The notes under the pieces were generated by a model. It ran no database searches. It saw nothing but the letters and a program-made list of their open reading frames with translations, and was not told the origin of the DNA. From the NCBI GenBank assembly GCA_036924285.1, contig JAYKYS010000007.1, positions 1,922,001-1,986,000 of the forward strand: 64,000 bases of DNA, read 5' to 3'. Source of the stretch: Asterella californica. Lineage: Eukaryota > Streptophyta > Marchantiopsida > Marchantiales > Aytoniaceae. Below, piece after piece: positions 36,211-47,245 of the stretch; position 1 is the first letter of the stretch, and each line of letters opens with the position of its first letter. The translations under genes and the position numbers were made by a program.

Positions 36211-38200
36211 TTTGTATTTTAAATTTAATGAAGTCAATTTTTGGAACTTTGACACAAGTAATGATTCGTAAACCTTGTCAACCAATATTTTTCTCGTGAT
36301 TGTGCATTTTATACTCAATTATTTTTTAAGATACATAGTGGGTTGTGGGCTAGAGAGACTTTGAAGACATAAAAGCGCATTGGACGTTTGTTCATTTGTG
36401 ATTTGAGCGGAGTCAACAAGTTAGTTTGCTGGCATGCGAGTGAGAAACAAATTTCTAGTTGTGTGAGGAATCTCAAAATCAGATCATGCATCTAGACACT
36501 ATTCTTAGTGAAATTGTTTAACTGTTCTTAGCTTATAGTTCATTTAAACCACCAAATCACTTGCTCTTGGTGCTACATAGGGAAGCGTGTAGGTATTTAC
36601 ACACTTCCTAAACGCTTTAGAAGTACATGTTGGAGAGGAGTGGTGTGATGATCCTCATCCTAGTAGAGAGAAGGTAGCATTGCGGTAGCATATTTTCTGC
36701 GTTGGATGGATGTGTAGTACATGTTGGAAGATGTTTGAGGATGTGAGTACTAGACATCGAGTTGGATGTTGATGGAAGGTACTAGCTAGAACGACATATA
36801 GTTACTGACGTTACATACAGTTCGTAACTACACGGTTGCATGTATTACGGATATGGCTACCGAATGAAGGTAGAGTCATTCTAGGTGGGGTTGGGTTTTT
36901 CTCTTCGTGTATGTTTTGGTGTGGAAGGTCCTCGTTTGGACTTCTTGTGGTTGAATCTCTTCCATGCTCTTCTTGATTGTATGCCATGTTTGTTTATGTT
37001 GGTGTCGATGTTCAAGAGCGATTTCACTCTAGCATGCTATCTGTAATGGGACCGGAATTGTAGATTAGTTAGACTATCTTTGTCTTCTCTATGGTGAGGT
37101 TGGACTTGCGGACCAACAGATTGTAAGAGTCCATGTGATGATGATAGATACAAGCCATCGTATCCAAGTGCAAGTATACAATAAATTTTTATTTTTTGAA
37201 GTATTAACTTCTTTTGTTTTCTATTTCTCAAATATATACTTCATTGAAAAGTTCAAGCGGCTCTACTAAAAGTCATAGTCTTCTCTTTCATCAGTATACT
37301 ACAATTTCTCTGCTACATATCATTTTTCAAAACTATTCTCGAATTATTTTTCATGCTATACAACGTCATTCTTTTTTCTGAAGCGCACTGCAACCAATTT
37401 GACCTTCATTTTCTACTTGTCCTCTTCTTTCCGGCTAGAAGTTCATGTTGCATCTAACTGCGTGGAATGGTTAGTAACTTATCGCAGCATATGACAAGAA
37501 TTGTTCTTTTACTGTTGGTAAAGAAATGTAAGTTTCATTAGCTGAGGGACGTGAAACGGTGAAGCTCCAGTACACGAAACTGCTTATGGAACATAAGTGA
37601 GGATTCAAATCATTTAACTTGAAGCTTAGCTGATCTTTTGGATTTACTAGGAGCCTTCATCCGCTAGAGTACAGTAAGTCTTCAGCATGTCTTAGAGATC
37701 GAAGAAATTATTCGACTGATACTCTACGCTTTCCAGCGGAGGAGCTGCTTTTATCCCAAAAGTCATCCTTTCTTTTATTTTTCCCTAAATATATTCGTCC
37801 CTTTTAACTTTATTCCCATAGATATGTACAGTTATAGCAAAACAGTGGTAGCTGTAGCAGCTGTAAATAATGGAGGCGCTAGCGTACTCCTTCCCTCTCA
37901 CGATATTCGTGTCCAGAAAGAACAAAGAAAGGGTTGAGAGTTACTGTCGCTACAGAAATTTACTTGAACCATCCTTAATACGTTTATTGGACTTGACTTA
38001 TCCTCCTTGACCACATTCTTGATTGGTTATAGCAAGTTCAGTAGTCAAAGTATCACATCATCATGATATGAAAAGTATAGTTTTATAATATATTATTAAT
38101 TTAAATTATTTTTCATTTAATATAATATAATATCTTTACATAACTGTAGACTTATTAAACCTGCTGTTGCCAGTCAGAGTTGCTACCAAGTAACATAACG
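36211..38200. other. Unassigned spacer
   Basis: No open frame above 65 codons, no recognisable domain and no terminal repeats were seen. 38,060-38,160 is AT-rich. Confidence 0.4.
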
Positions 38201-41110
38201 TCAAAAAGGGTGGTGTAAGGGTGAGGTCGGATAAACGTATTAAGGATGTCAAGTAAATTTCTGCTGTTGCTAAATACGATAGGGGGAACAAATCGTGGGA
38301 GTAGATTAGATCTCATGAATACAGTATTGACAGTTCACTACAACATACTTATACGATCTGGTGGGGCCGCCTTCAGGCTGGACATGTTCGTGGAGGACCG
38401 TGAAAATGGAAAAAGCGATAAAACAAAATCGGGACGAACGAAAGCTGCCATGCCTTTTCTGATTTCTGGTATCCTGCATACTTCTCGTTGGTCCGAGAGC
38501 TACCCGACAAAACAATCGTCCTTTCGGGATTCAGGAAGGAATGCTTTTCCAGCCTTGACTTTGATAACGACCACACTTTCCCGAAAAGAGGAATTATTGT
38601 GGACCGGGTCATGATTCATGAATTCACTCCATCCGCTTTGTGTGGGTTTTACCATGTGTGCTGATTGATCTACTACTGCTACTGAGACTGGGGACCCCGG
38701 CTCTACTGTACAGTTTGAACTTTCGATCTTTCTTTCTCCACTATTCTGACTCGTTGGTACCACAAGAGAACCACAAGGGAACTCGCGCTTCCACGGTGGG
38801 ACCCCGTCCCCTACCACAGTCTTCGACGGGGGATGGTGGACCCCACGCCACAGACAAGGTTAAGAGAGATCAAACGGTCACCTGTAACGATCCCACCATA
38901 GGATTCATCCTTTTGTAACGACCTAACGAACTAACATCCTCCACATAATAATAAGGACAAATATTATAATATTATAATAAATAAAATGTAGAAGAAGGAG
39001 AAAATACTGCAGTTCGCTCACACAAGGATGTGGTGGGATTGTACCCAAGTCATACGGTATGTTCCGCTCCGCTGTTGAGTACGGACTGTGGCAGTTTTGT
39101 TCAGCTTGGCAGGTTACTGTAGTTAACTGAACTCCGTCATGTGACTTGACCTTGTTGAAAGAAATGCAATCCACTTCTCGAAAGGAAATAAGTCAAACAC
39201 AGTTGGCTTCTGAGGCTCCGACCGGTGCAGTAATGATCTACTGTAGGGAACAGCATCTGCTGCGAAGTGGATGCAGTCACCAGGTTCTTCCCTGCATATG
39301 ACTATGACTGGGTATGTACAATACTGAGTTGAAGGAATGTACAGCAAATGTTCACATAGTCAACTCAGTTCTAGGCTGGACGGGCGGATGGATCAAGTTC
39401 TTTTGCGAAAGTTGTAGACATGTTGTGAGACAGTAACCGTGTCGCTGGCGTAATTGGGTCTGCTATAGTATGTCCGATTACCTACCGCAGTTGGGGATCG
39501 ATTGGCCAAGCTTGCGTATGGCACGAGCTTTCAGCAAGACGGTACCTGACGCCATGCCCTCCAATGTGCATTGCAGTCAAAGCCAAGCATCTCGATCTGG
39601 AAAGGAAAATCCAATCCCTCAACGTCCAGCAGCACATTCGGCGTCCAGTTTCCACGAGAGCGAGAGGCATTTTGGAGCCTTCCGTCCTTCCGTTGGGGAC
39701 AACAACCAAAAATAGCGAATGGGGTCTTGTGAGCGGTAGGATTGGGCCACAGTACGTTTAGGGGTATCATATGCTCGTCGGAAATCCGCCGCACCGTATC
39801 CGTTGCAAGGCTACAGCACACGTAGTCCAAAACTGAGTCCAGAGTAGAAACTGTGGTAGATGTGGATCACGACGTCCAGAACCGCCAGTGTTCGGCCTCT
39901 GGAACCATGGAATCTACTGCAGTCATAGACTCGTTCACATGGACGGATAGATCGCTGCTTCTTCTTCTTCTTCTTGGTCACTACCAGCCATAGCTGCAGT
40001 GGTGCTTGCTGGTTCGTTCCGTGACTGTTGGATTGGCTGGCTGTCAGTCGTTTGCAGTTGGAGAATCTTCTTCTGTAATTGTCGTCCTTTGCAGATCAAC
40101 GCAGTCTTGAATCAGATTCGATGATCGATCAGGGAGCGTGTGTCCTCTACAGGACCCACTCACTTGGTCGGTATGTTTGACTTTGGGATAAACACGGAAT
40201 TTCATTAGATGGAAAGAAAAGCTGATTAGGAATGAGTGGAGCATGTTTGTGGGTCTTTTACTTCTATCCGCACTTCCCTTTTCTCCTCTTTCTTCTCTCC
40301 TCTTCCACTGTATTCACCTTGCATGGTCGACCATGTAGGCGATCCAGTAGAGCTGAGACCATGAAGGGGAAAATATAAAAGCTCTCAGGATCTGGTCAAA
40401 GTTCGCCTTGCCAGTGGTAAGTTAGTATATGGCAGGGCTATATTTCCTACCAGTTTATGGTGTCATGCACGCACCCAGCCAGTCTTCAGAAGGTCTAAAA
40501 CGAACGAGAATCATGAAAGAGAAACAGAGTCAATGCGCACGTGGGCTGAGATATGTATGCTACCGTAGTCTGTGGTGTGGAGCACAGGACGAGCATTTCC
40601 CTGAGCTACAGCTGCAACAGGGACACTGGTATAAGTTTTTGCAACAAGCTTTTGTGTTTGGTACCAATTCACAGTCCATTGGGAGCTGACCGACCACCGG
40701 GTTGTTTGGTACAGCTAGTACTGGGAACTGAAAAGCTGACTCGTCTAGACTTCGGAGCGATTTTCAGGGTGCTCCGAGCTTCATTTGAAAACCATTATAC
40801 TGACAGAGTAATCGCACCGATAACGTGAAGCAGGCAGAGCTTTTACTTTCACAAGGTCGGATCGTTTCAAGGATATAATATCTTTGGACGAAGTTCCACA
40901 AGTTCCCTTACAAACCATCATGGCTTTCCTAACCAACGCGGATGAAAACAATTGCCTGCAAATCCAAATAACAAGAGATGGAGGAAAAAGATCTTACATA
41001 CCTTTTTTATTTCATTTTCTCCACTTCAGTGTGTTATCTTGCAAACTATTACATGAATTAATCAGCAGCAGAGGAGAGAGATAGAGACGGGGACAGTTTA
41101 CATACCAACT
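38201..41110. other. Balanced-composition region with unassigned open frames
   Basis: GC content is higher than in the flanks. Overlapping open frames of 65-122 codons occur on both strands (for example 38,246-38,614 plus, 38,500-38,817 minus, 39,531-39,830 minus), none with a domain I recognise. A possible minus-strand gene start at about 40,001 (MAGSDQEEEEEAA) ends at a GTGAAC donor, but no convincing downstream exons could be joined. An 18-bp CTT tract lies at about 39,958-39,975. Confidence 0.3.
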
Positions 41111-44100
41111 CATATTGTGGTCGAGTCATAGCACTCCTCTTCCGACGGAATCTGGATTCAGTCAAGTTCAACTACTCGAGTACAGGCAGTCGAATCGCCC
41201 TTATTTGTAAACAGCACTTCCCTACTTACTGGAGTTACCTCATATCATCCATATCTTCTCTATTCTATACTGCACTACTCATTTATGTGGAGACAGAGAG
41301 TGGGGGATCACATTACAGCAATGCTTCTAATATTAGGGAATGTCAGGGCTTCCGTACACTCACCCAAATGGTGTGGTGGTGTGCAGATAAGGAACATATC
41401 TCAGCTTCGTTTCTGTTAGTAGGTTAGTATATAGTATATACAAATAGATCCAACATGTTTCACCAAACCAAGATCATATGTGCCTTGAGAAGAAGGAAGG
41501 TGACGAAATCATCGCAATGTTAGAATTTAGAAAGGGAGAAGAAAGGGTGGGTTACATTCAAAGCATAACAATGACTATCACTGTTGTAAGGATGTCTAGG
41601 TCTGACTGTCTCCATGTATGAACAACACACATGGAGTTTCCCTAGGGGCCCATGATTCACTACTGTAAGAAAACTTCAATCTTATCATTAGTTCTTCTTA
41701 GATGTAGAGGCGGTTATTAATCATATGAGCAAAACAATGAAAAATTATTCACACCATACTTACTGCATGTAAATTACCTTCTAAAGATCACCTTGTGACG
41801 TGAGAACCTCGACTGATGGTGGCAAAGGTTCCACAGTGTTCTTTATTGCGTGTGTTGATTCTTTTCAAAAGTGTTTGATAGAGGAGAGATTAAAACTACG
41901 AGTACCGAAGAATTGCGGAGAGTTGAGGCTTGTCCCACGAGACAGTTGCGCAGCTACGTTTACTTTTTGAGGGTGATTAAAGAACTGAAAGCAGATTTGG
42001 GATGAAGGAAGCTTGTCCTTCATCTCTTAGCCAGAAACACAGAAGTGAACGACACAAGAATCTCGAATCTCACCTTAATAACAAAATAAGATAATGAAAG
42101 CAAATTTAGAATCATGGTTTTGGTAACTGCAAGTGCAGCAGGAGGGTTCACTTTTGAAGGTGCAAAGTTAGAACACATGCATCAGTGTAAGTTCCCGGAT
42201 ATTGAGGTTGATAACATGTACATGCATGTCAAATTCTTGAGTTGGTGAAGATAGTGGGACGCATACAGGCCTTGTACAGTTTACACAACACTTGCTTGAA
42301 AGTGGTTGCTCTGGAGTCGAACGTTAGCTAAAGAAGCATCTTTACCAAAACTCTAGTTCTATCAATCGTTCAATATGGTTACGTAATTTGGACACCGAGT
42401 TAATCAAAGCGGATGTGGAGCTATGTTGAATAGTCCAAACAGTGTTTCTCCTCCTAAAACTTGGAACGGAAGCTATGTGCTACACAATTAACTACACCAG
42501 TTATCTCAGTGATGGATGGGAGGCTACCTTCAACTGCACTAAACGCATCACATGATTGATAGTGATCACATCAACAAACGAGTGATCGGAGCCACAAATC
42601 AAACATGTGATTTCTGCATGAGAAAGTAGTACAAGAATATATGGAATCAAGATGAAACCTAATGTTAAGGACACACAAATGCTAGAGGAAGAACTCGATG
42701 ACATAATAAGTGCATGAGAAGACGATCTGATGAGAAAACATTATATAAAAAACTCAATATCAGCTATGCCTCACCCAGATGTGACCAGGAAAGTGTGAAT
42801 CTTACTACAGGATACTTGCAGGAAAGTAAAACAAAGCTTATAAGCAGCATAAAACATATCTTTGTTAGAGTCCAGAGGTTTTTATCAAGCACCCAAACTC
42901 TACGTTCTTAACATGGGGTAAATATTCTGTGCTGTTTGCACTCTCGAGCTTCTAGCAGAATCTGCTAGGAAAAACCGTCATCAGAAATGCATCTTTGTAA
43001 AGAAGACAAGAATTTGCCTGGATGCCCTTGCGTTCTTGCTTCTTTGGCTGCTGTTTGGACACTTATGCTCTTTTTCCTTTCGTTAATGTTGTATATCTTT
43101 ACGAAGGACAAATGACAAAGCAAGATGCGATAAGACTTCTTAGTGGCTCGTTACTTTCCTTACTGGGAGGTACAAACGTCTGTCTGGCCTGTCTGGCCTT
43201 CTTCCTGCAACATACAGGACACCTGTACTGGATCCACTTTATCTGTCTCTACGTTCAAGTGAAACACGAGTTCAGAAAGTAGTACAGAACAGAACAGTAG
43301 CAAACTGCTGTAGAGGCCAGAAATATGACCTCCCGACTTGACATAGCTGGTCAGAATCGAGTCCGATTCATCACTAGACAAATGGTGACTCATGCGTGTA
43401 CCTGATTACGACGTTGAAAACCATGTTGTCAGGTTCTCCAAGGCCATCATTGTTTCCGCACGACAAGTTTAGAGTATGGGTCAAAAGTTATGCTCAAACA
43501 GATAGGAAACTGATATGCAAGCATTGACATCCTGTCCGGTGATTTCTGTACATTTTATCTGCTAAGACACGACAGAAAATCTTTAGAATGGAACCAAGGA
43601 TCGGACGTCAGGAAAGGGAAAGAAGGTGTATCTTTTCGTGCTTCAGAACCTTGACCTATAGAAAGAGACGATGGAGGACGAGCGGAGAGAATGGTTTGTG
43701 CTTCTCTTCGTTCTTCTCTTGGACGAGCACTTTTGTTTCCACTCAAACGAGGTGCTGCAGTGCTATGTATTTGAGATTTATCCAAATCTAAAATTATTTT
43801 TTATCTAATAAATAATATATTAAAAAATAACACTTTATTCTTTTATGAGATTCACAGTAGAGGGATAGCTATACGTAATCTTTCCTAGGGAAAGTTCAAA
43901 CTAGTTTAGATGTACGACAAACTATACTAGATGAATGCGTTGTTTATGTTTAGATCTGCTAAGTTAAACTCTAAGTGTAAGTATAAAAGTGAAGAAAAAT
44001 ATACTTTTTATTCTCCGTATATCTCTAATTATAAAAAAGATATTAATTTTTTCAAAGAATCACTCAAATTATATTCAATAATTTTCAGTGAACGTTGAAT

Positions 44101-44384
44101 ATTTAATTGTGAAGTTAATCACTATAGATTTAAATCTTAATTTAACAAGTTTATTTCTTGTAAGGAAATTTTATCAGCAAGAGAAATTCTTCTAAGTGTT
44201 CACTTTCTTTAATTTGTCTCCAGATACCCCATTCGTAGAATAAAAGCTCACAATTTACAAGGCTATAACCGGCCCCCGGGTTCTATTGGTAACAAGTCAC
44301 CTGGGTAGCTGTTTGGTTCACCGGAAGTCTCAGTGATATAGAAACGACAAAAGAATACCATCGTCTCTTCTGGATTTTTTCTTC
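41111..44384. other. Unassigned spacer with a possible non-LTR retroelement scrap
   Basis: Near 42,330 a plus frame reads IFTKTLVLSIVQYGYVIWT, reminiscent of the region after the reverse transcriptase in non-LTR elements, but it is short and broken. An 86-codon open frame at 43,022-43,282 (plus) is Leu/Cys-rich and unrecognised. 43,790-44,230 is AT-rich. Confidence 0.3.
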
Positions 44385-45899
44385 TTATTTCAAGGGAATC
44401 CACGGTAAGCTATGCAAATGCATAGCAACAACGGTGCAAATCTGTTGGACAATTGCTTCAACCGGTAGACTAAAGTCGGGAGTAGAAAACAAGTTTTCGC
44501 TGGAACTTGCCCCAAAATTTTGCCGACAAAATTGATTCCATGTAAGCATGTGACTTCCTTTTCCTCCAGACACCTGAATATTCTACGTACTTATCTTCGC
44601 AATACTACGTAAGGTGGACAGAATATCAACTTCACGACTGAAGTCTTGTGGTCTACACTGTTTCCATTTGCTCTTGGCTGCTTTGAAAGTGTCTAGACAA
44701 GTGATACAACATCCACCTAGAAGTTCCACAAGTACAATCTAAGGGTATATCATATATGGAATCAGCACCTTGTATTCGATCCTACATCTTCCTAACAAAA
44801 ATGGAAGTCCGCAAGTCGCCATTTTGCACTCATATCGCAAGAAAACGAGTGATTAATCATATATAACTAAGAAGTTGCTAATGTGTGCCAGCCGGCACAT
44901 ACAGTGCAGGGCTTACTCAACCATCTGAGACGTAAAGTACACTCGTTTAAAGTCAATTACTGAATTTAAACCTTAACTCCACTCTGAATCCTAGGTAAAA
45001 TGAATCAAACCTTAATCCAAAAAGTAAATCCTAGCCCTACTGCAAACTAATATTTCATCCTAAGCCAGGCTAAACATGATCGTGAATTCTCATATATTCC
45101 GAAGATGCACTGTATACTCTCTAAGGTGGTACTTACAGACAAGCAAAGCTGAACAGACTCTGCTGTCCTAGACAGGGATCATAGCGCATTTTCCTATGGC
45201 ATCCACGTTCTAAACATACTGGAATAACGTACTTTGTGAAGCACATACCCGGTACTGGTGTCATATAACATTCAGCCGGTTCCTACGCCATCTTGAGACA
45301 AAGTGAAGCTACTAGGCCTTTTGTTTCACGTGCACCCTTTGTACTGCTTTTCCTCCAAGTTGCTGTGAGTTTCGTCCATCAGCTTCAGGGGAGGCAAAGT
45401 TTGAGCTGTACTGTATTTCTTACGAACTGGAGTCCTGAGATAAGCAACTCTTAGTACTGGACCCAGTACTACTAAAGTTGAGAGTGGATTTTCAGCTAGA
45501 AGCTTCCCATAGAGAAAAAGCCTGGTGCTGACATACATCGGTAGAATTTAGTTCCGTTTCTGTACCACCTATACATATTAATAATTCATTCATTCATCCA
45601 CGAAGGAAATGCTTCATGCTTCACATCCCACTTCTACTGACTGTATTTTTCGCTTTCCTCCTTCCGATTCGTCAGAGCTTCCAGCATGCTTGTTGATTGC
45701 TTCCTAGTGACCTTCAAGGGGAGCGTTTACTTTCAAGAAAGCTCCAGAACTTCAGAGTAGATCAAACCGAGCAGAGCAGGTGAAAGCCATTGCAAGTCGA
45801 GCGTTATCGCGTCCGAGAAACAGAAGAAAATTTACAGTAGTAGGCAGAGAAGCGTACCTCCTCAACCCAACTCTCATCTCCCTTCCAGTCTAGATCCAT
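44385..45899 (-). CDS. Possible small six-exon gene, function unknown (160 codons)
   Basis: Proposed exons in order: 45,858-45,899, 45,642-45,703, 45,336-45,434, 45,137-45,193, 44,659-44,692 and 44,385-44,573. Every junction keeps phase and uses GT and AG, with good signals at the exon 4 donor (GTAAGT) and exon 3 acceptor (TTGCTTATCTCAG). The predicted protein starts MDLDWKGDESWVEE and has an acidic/Ser segment followed by a basic KRKIQTPVRKK stretch. I recognise no family. With short exons and some weak sites (GTCAGT, GTGCAC, GTGTAG), a chance chain of open segments cannot be excluded. The alternative is non-coding spacer. Confidence 0.28.
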
Positions 45900-46676
45900 C
45901 ACGTGTGTCGGAGATATTTTCCTCTCAAGGTTGAATCACTCCTGCAGGAAGTAATGCACCGAGCTATAGAAGTACATCACCGCACCTGATCATCATGCGA
46001 CAAGGTGATGACTGGTCCATGTGAATAGAACAGAAAGTCTAGATATCTGATCACCGTTTCCGGAGGAAGCAGTAGCAAGCACATCGACCAGAAGTTTCCA
46101 GAGGATCAATTACGTTCCGGTTAGGTGCTTTTTAGGTGCATGAGGAGGAGATTGTCGACACGGTACATGGCTCCTTGTCATATGAGGGGCAAGGCGGCAC
46201 GCAATTCGGTCCACGCCAGACGATTTCTGTCAGCAGAAGGTCTTTCGTGTGGAACTTCCATCGGAAACGCTGTTCACTCGACTAGTCCAGATCTCTACAG
46301 TTGTCGTGATCTTTATTTACAAGCCAACCGCTACAACAGACTAGACGAGTGCCGAAGTGCTGGAACTCCAGAGCCAAAACGTGTCGGACGAATACGCTCT
46401 TCGGTGCGCGCGTGTGCCACTTTGGACTCTCTCAATAGACGAAGCTCTGCCTACGATTTCGTGTGCTTACTTCCCAGCTTCTTGTAACTCACTCGTACGC
46501 GATTTCCTCCTACGCGTCTCTGCCGAAACTGTCGGGAGAAGCTTCAACGATTTTAAACACAAGTTTTACTCTTCCAAAGGTTAACCTAAGCAACTGCGGC
46601 TTCTACTGTTCTACATGGTTGACAGAATGCTACTACACTACAGTGCTGTACTAAAATAACTTAGAGAGAAGGCAGA
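45900..46676. other. Unassigned region, possible promoter of the gene model at 44.4-45.9 kb
   Basis: Balanced GC. Two overlapping plus-strand open frames (46,125-46,487 and 46,357-46,584) run in different frames and lack recognisable motifs. If the minus-strand model is real this would be its 5' flank. Confidence 0.3.
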
Positions 46677-47039
46677 AATTTGCTTGATCAAACCCCCAGT
46701 AGGTTCCTTGAGCTTGATCATACCCTTCTTAGGTTCCTTAAGCTTGATCATACCCCTGACTGGTTATTGACAGTAGAACCAGTCATTTTATCTTTTGATT
46801 CATCATTTTAGTACTTCCAACCTTGACTAAATTCACTGTAATTCAAAATATTTAACATTATTCAAAATAGTTGGACTATACATGTTCACAATTTAATATT
46901 TGCAGTCTCACATGTGAGTAACATCACAAAGTGACTGGTTTTACAGGCAACAGCCAGTCAGGGGTGTGATCAAGCCATACATCGTAAGAGGGGTGTGATC
47001 AAGCTCAAGGAACCTACTGGGGGTGTGATCAAGCAAATT
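46677..47039. mobile_element. MITE/foldback element, 363 bp, with iterated terminal inverted repeats
   Basis: The ends are inverted copies starting AATTTGCTTGATCA. The inverted similarity runs inward for about 100 bp on each side, through AGTAGGTTCCTTGAGCTTGATCA to CCCCTGACTGG. Within each arm the unit CTTGATCA(C/T)ACCC recurs three times. The AT-rich centre has no coding capacity. A clear target-site duplication was not found, so the superfamily cannot be assigned. Confidence 0.88.
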
Positions 47040-47149
47040 GATGAGAGAGAAGGGGAAAGTTGGAAACTACAGTGTTGTACTGTACTCGGTAGGTGCTATC
47101 CTCCCGCGAGTTAGGAACATAACTTAACTCCATTCAGAAGACGTGCCTT

Positions 47150-47245
47150 TCACCTCTTCCAAGTTCGGAAGAGGAAATATGCACGCGTTTTAATTTATTG
47201 CCTAATCCTTCCCTTTGGAAGGGTTAGGCAATAAATTAAAGTTGA
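47150..47245 (+). repeat. Two-hairpin repeat family, copy A (best preserved)
   Basis: Hairpin 1 (47,153-47,174) has perfect 8-bp arms CCTCTTCC/GGAAGAGG around AAGTTC. After AATATGCACGCG comes hairpin 2 (47,188-47,240), with 24-bp arms that differ at one position (a potential G-U pair) and a CTTT loop. Both hairpins contain a CTTCC/GGAAG core. No coding. Confidence 0.85.

Noticed and set aside
39470..39830. Overlapping open frames of 65-99 codons on both strands
   Set aside because: Three or more frames are open at once, no domain is recognised and no coherent exon chain with phase-matched splice sites could be built.
42290..42550. Possible reverse-transcriptase-like phrase (IFTKTLVLSIVQYGYVIW)
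   Set aside because: Too short and broken to call as a separate element; mentioned only in the region description.
44590..44692. Alternative reading of the 44.6-kb segment as TFKAAKSKWKQCRPQD...
   Set aside because: It is open and protein-like, but the only way to continue it into 44,573 needs an intron of 17 nt, and it otherwise ends at a TAG. The phase-consistent model uses another frame; both are uncertain.
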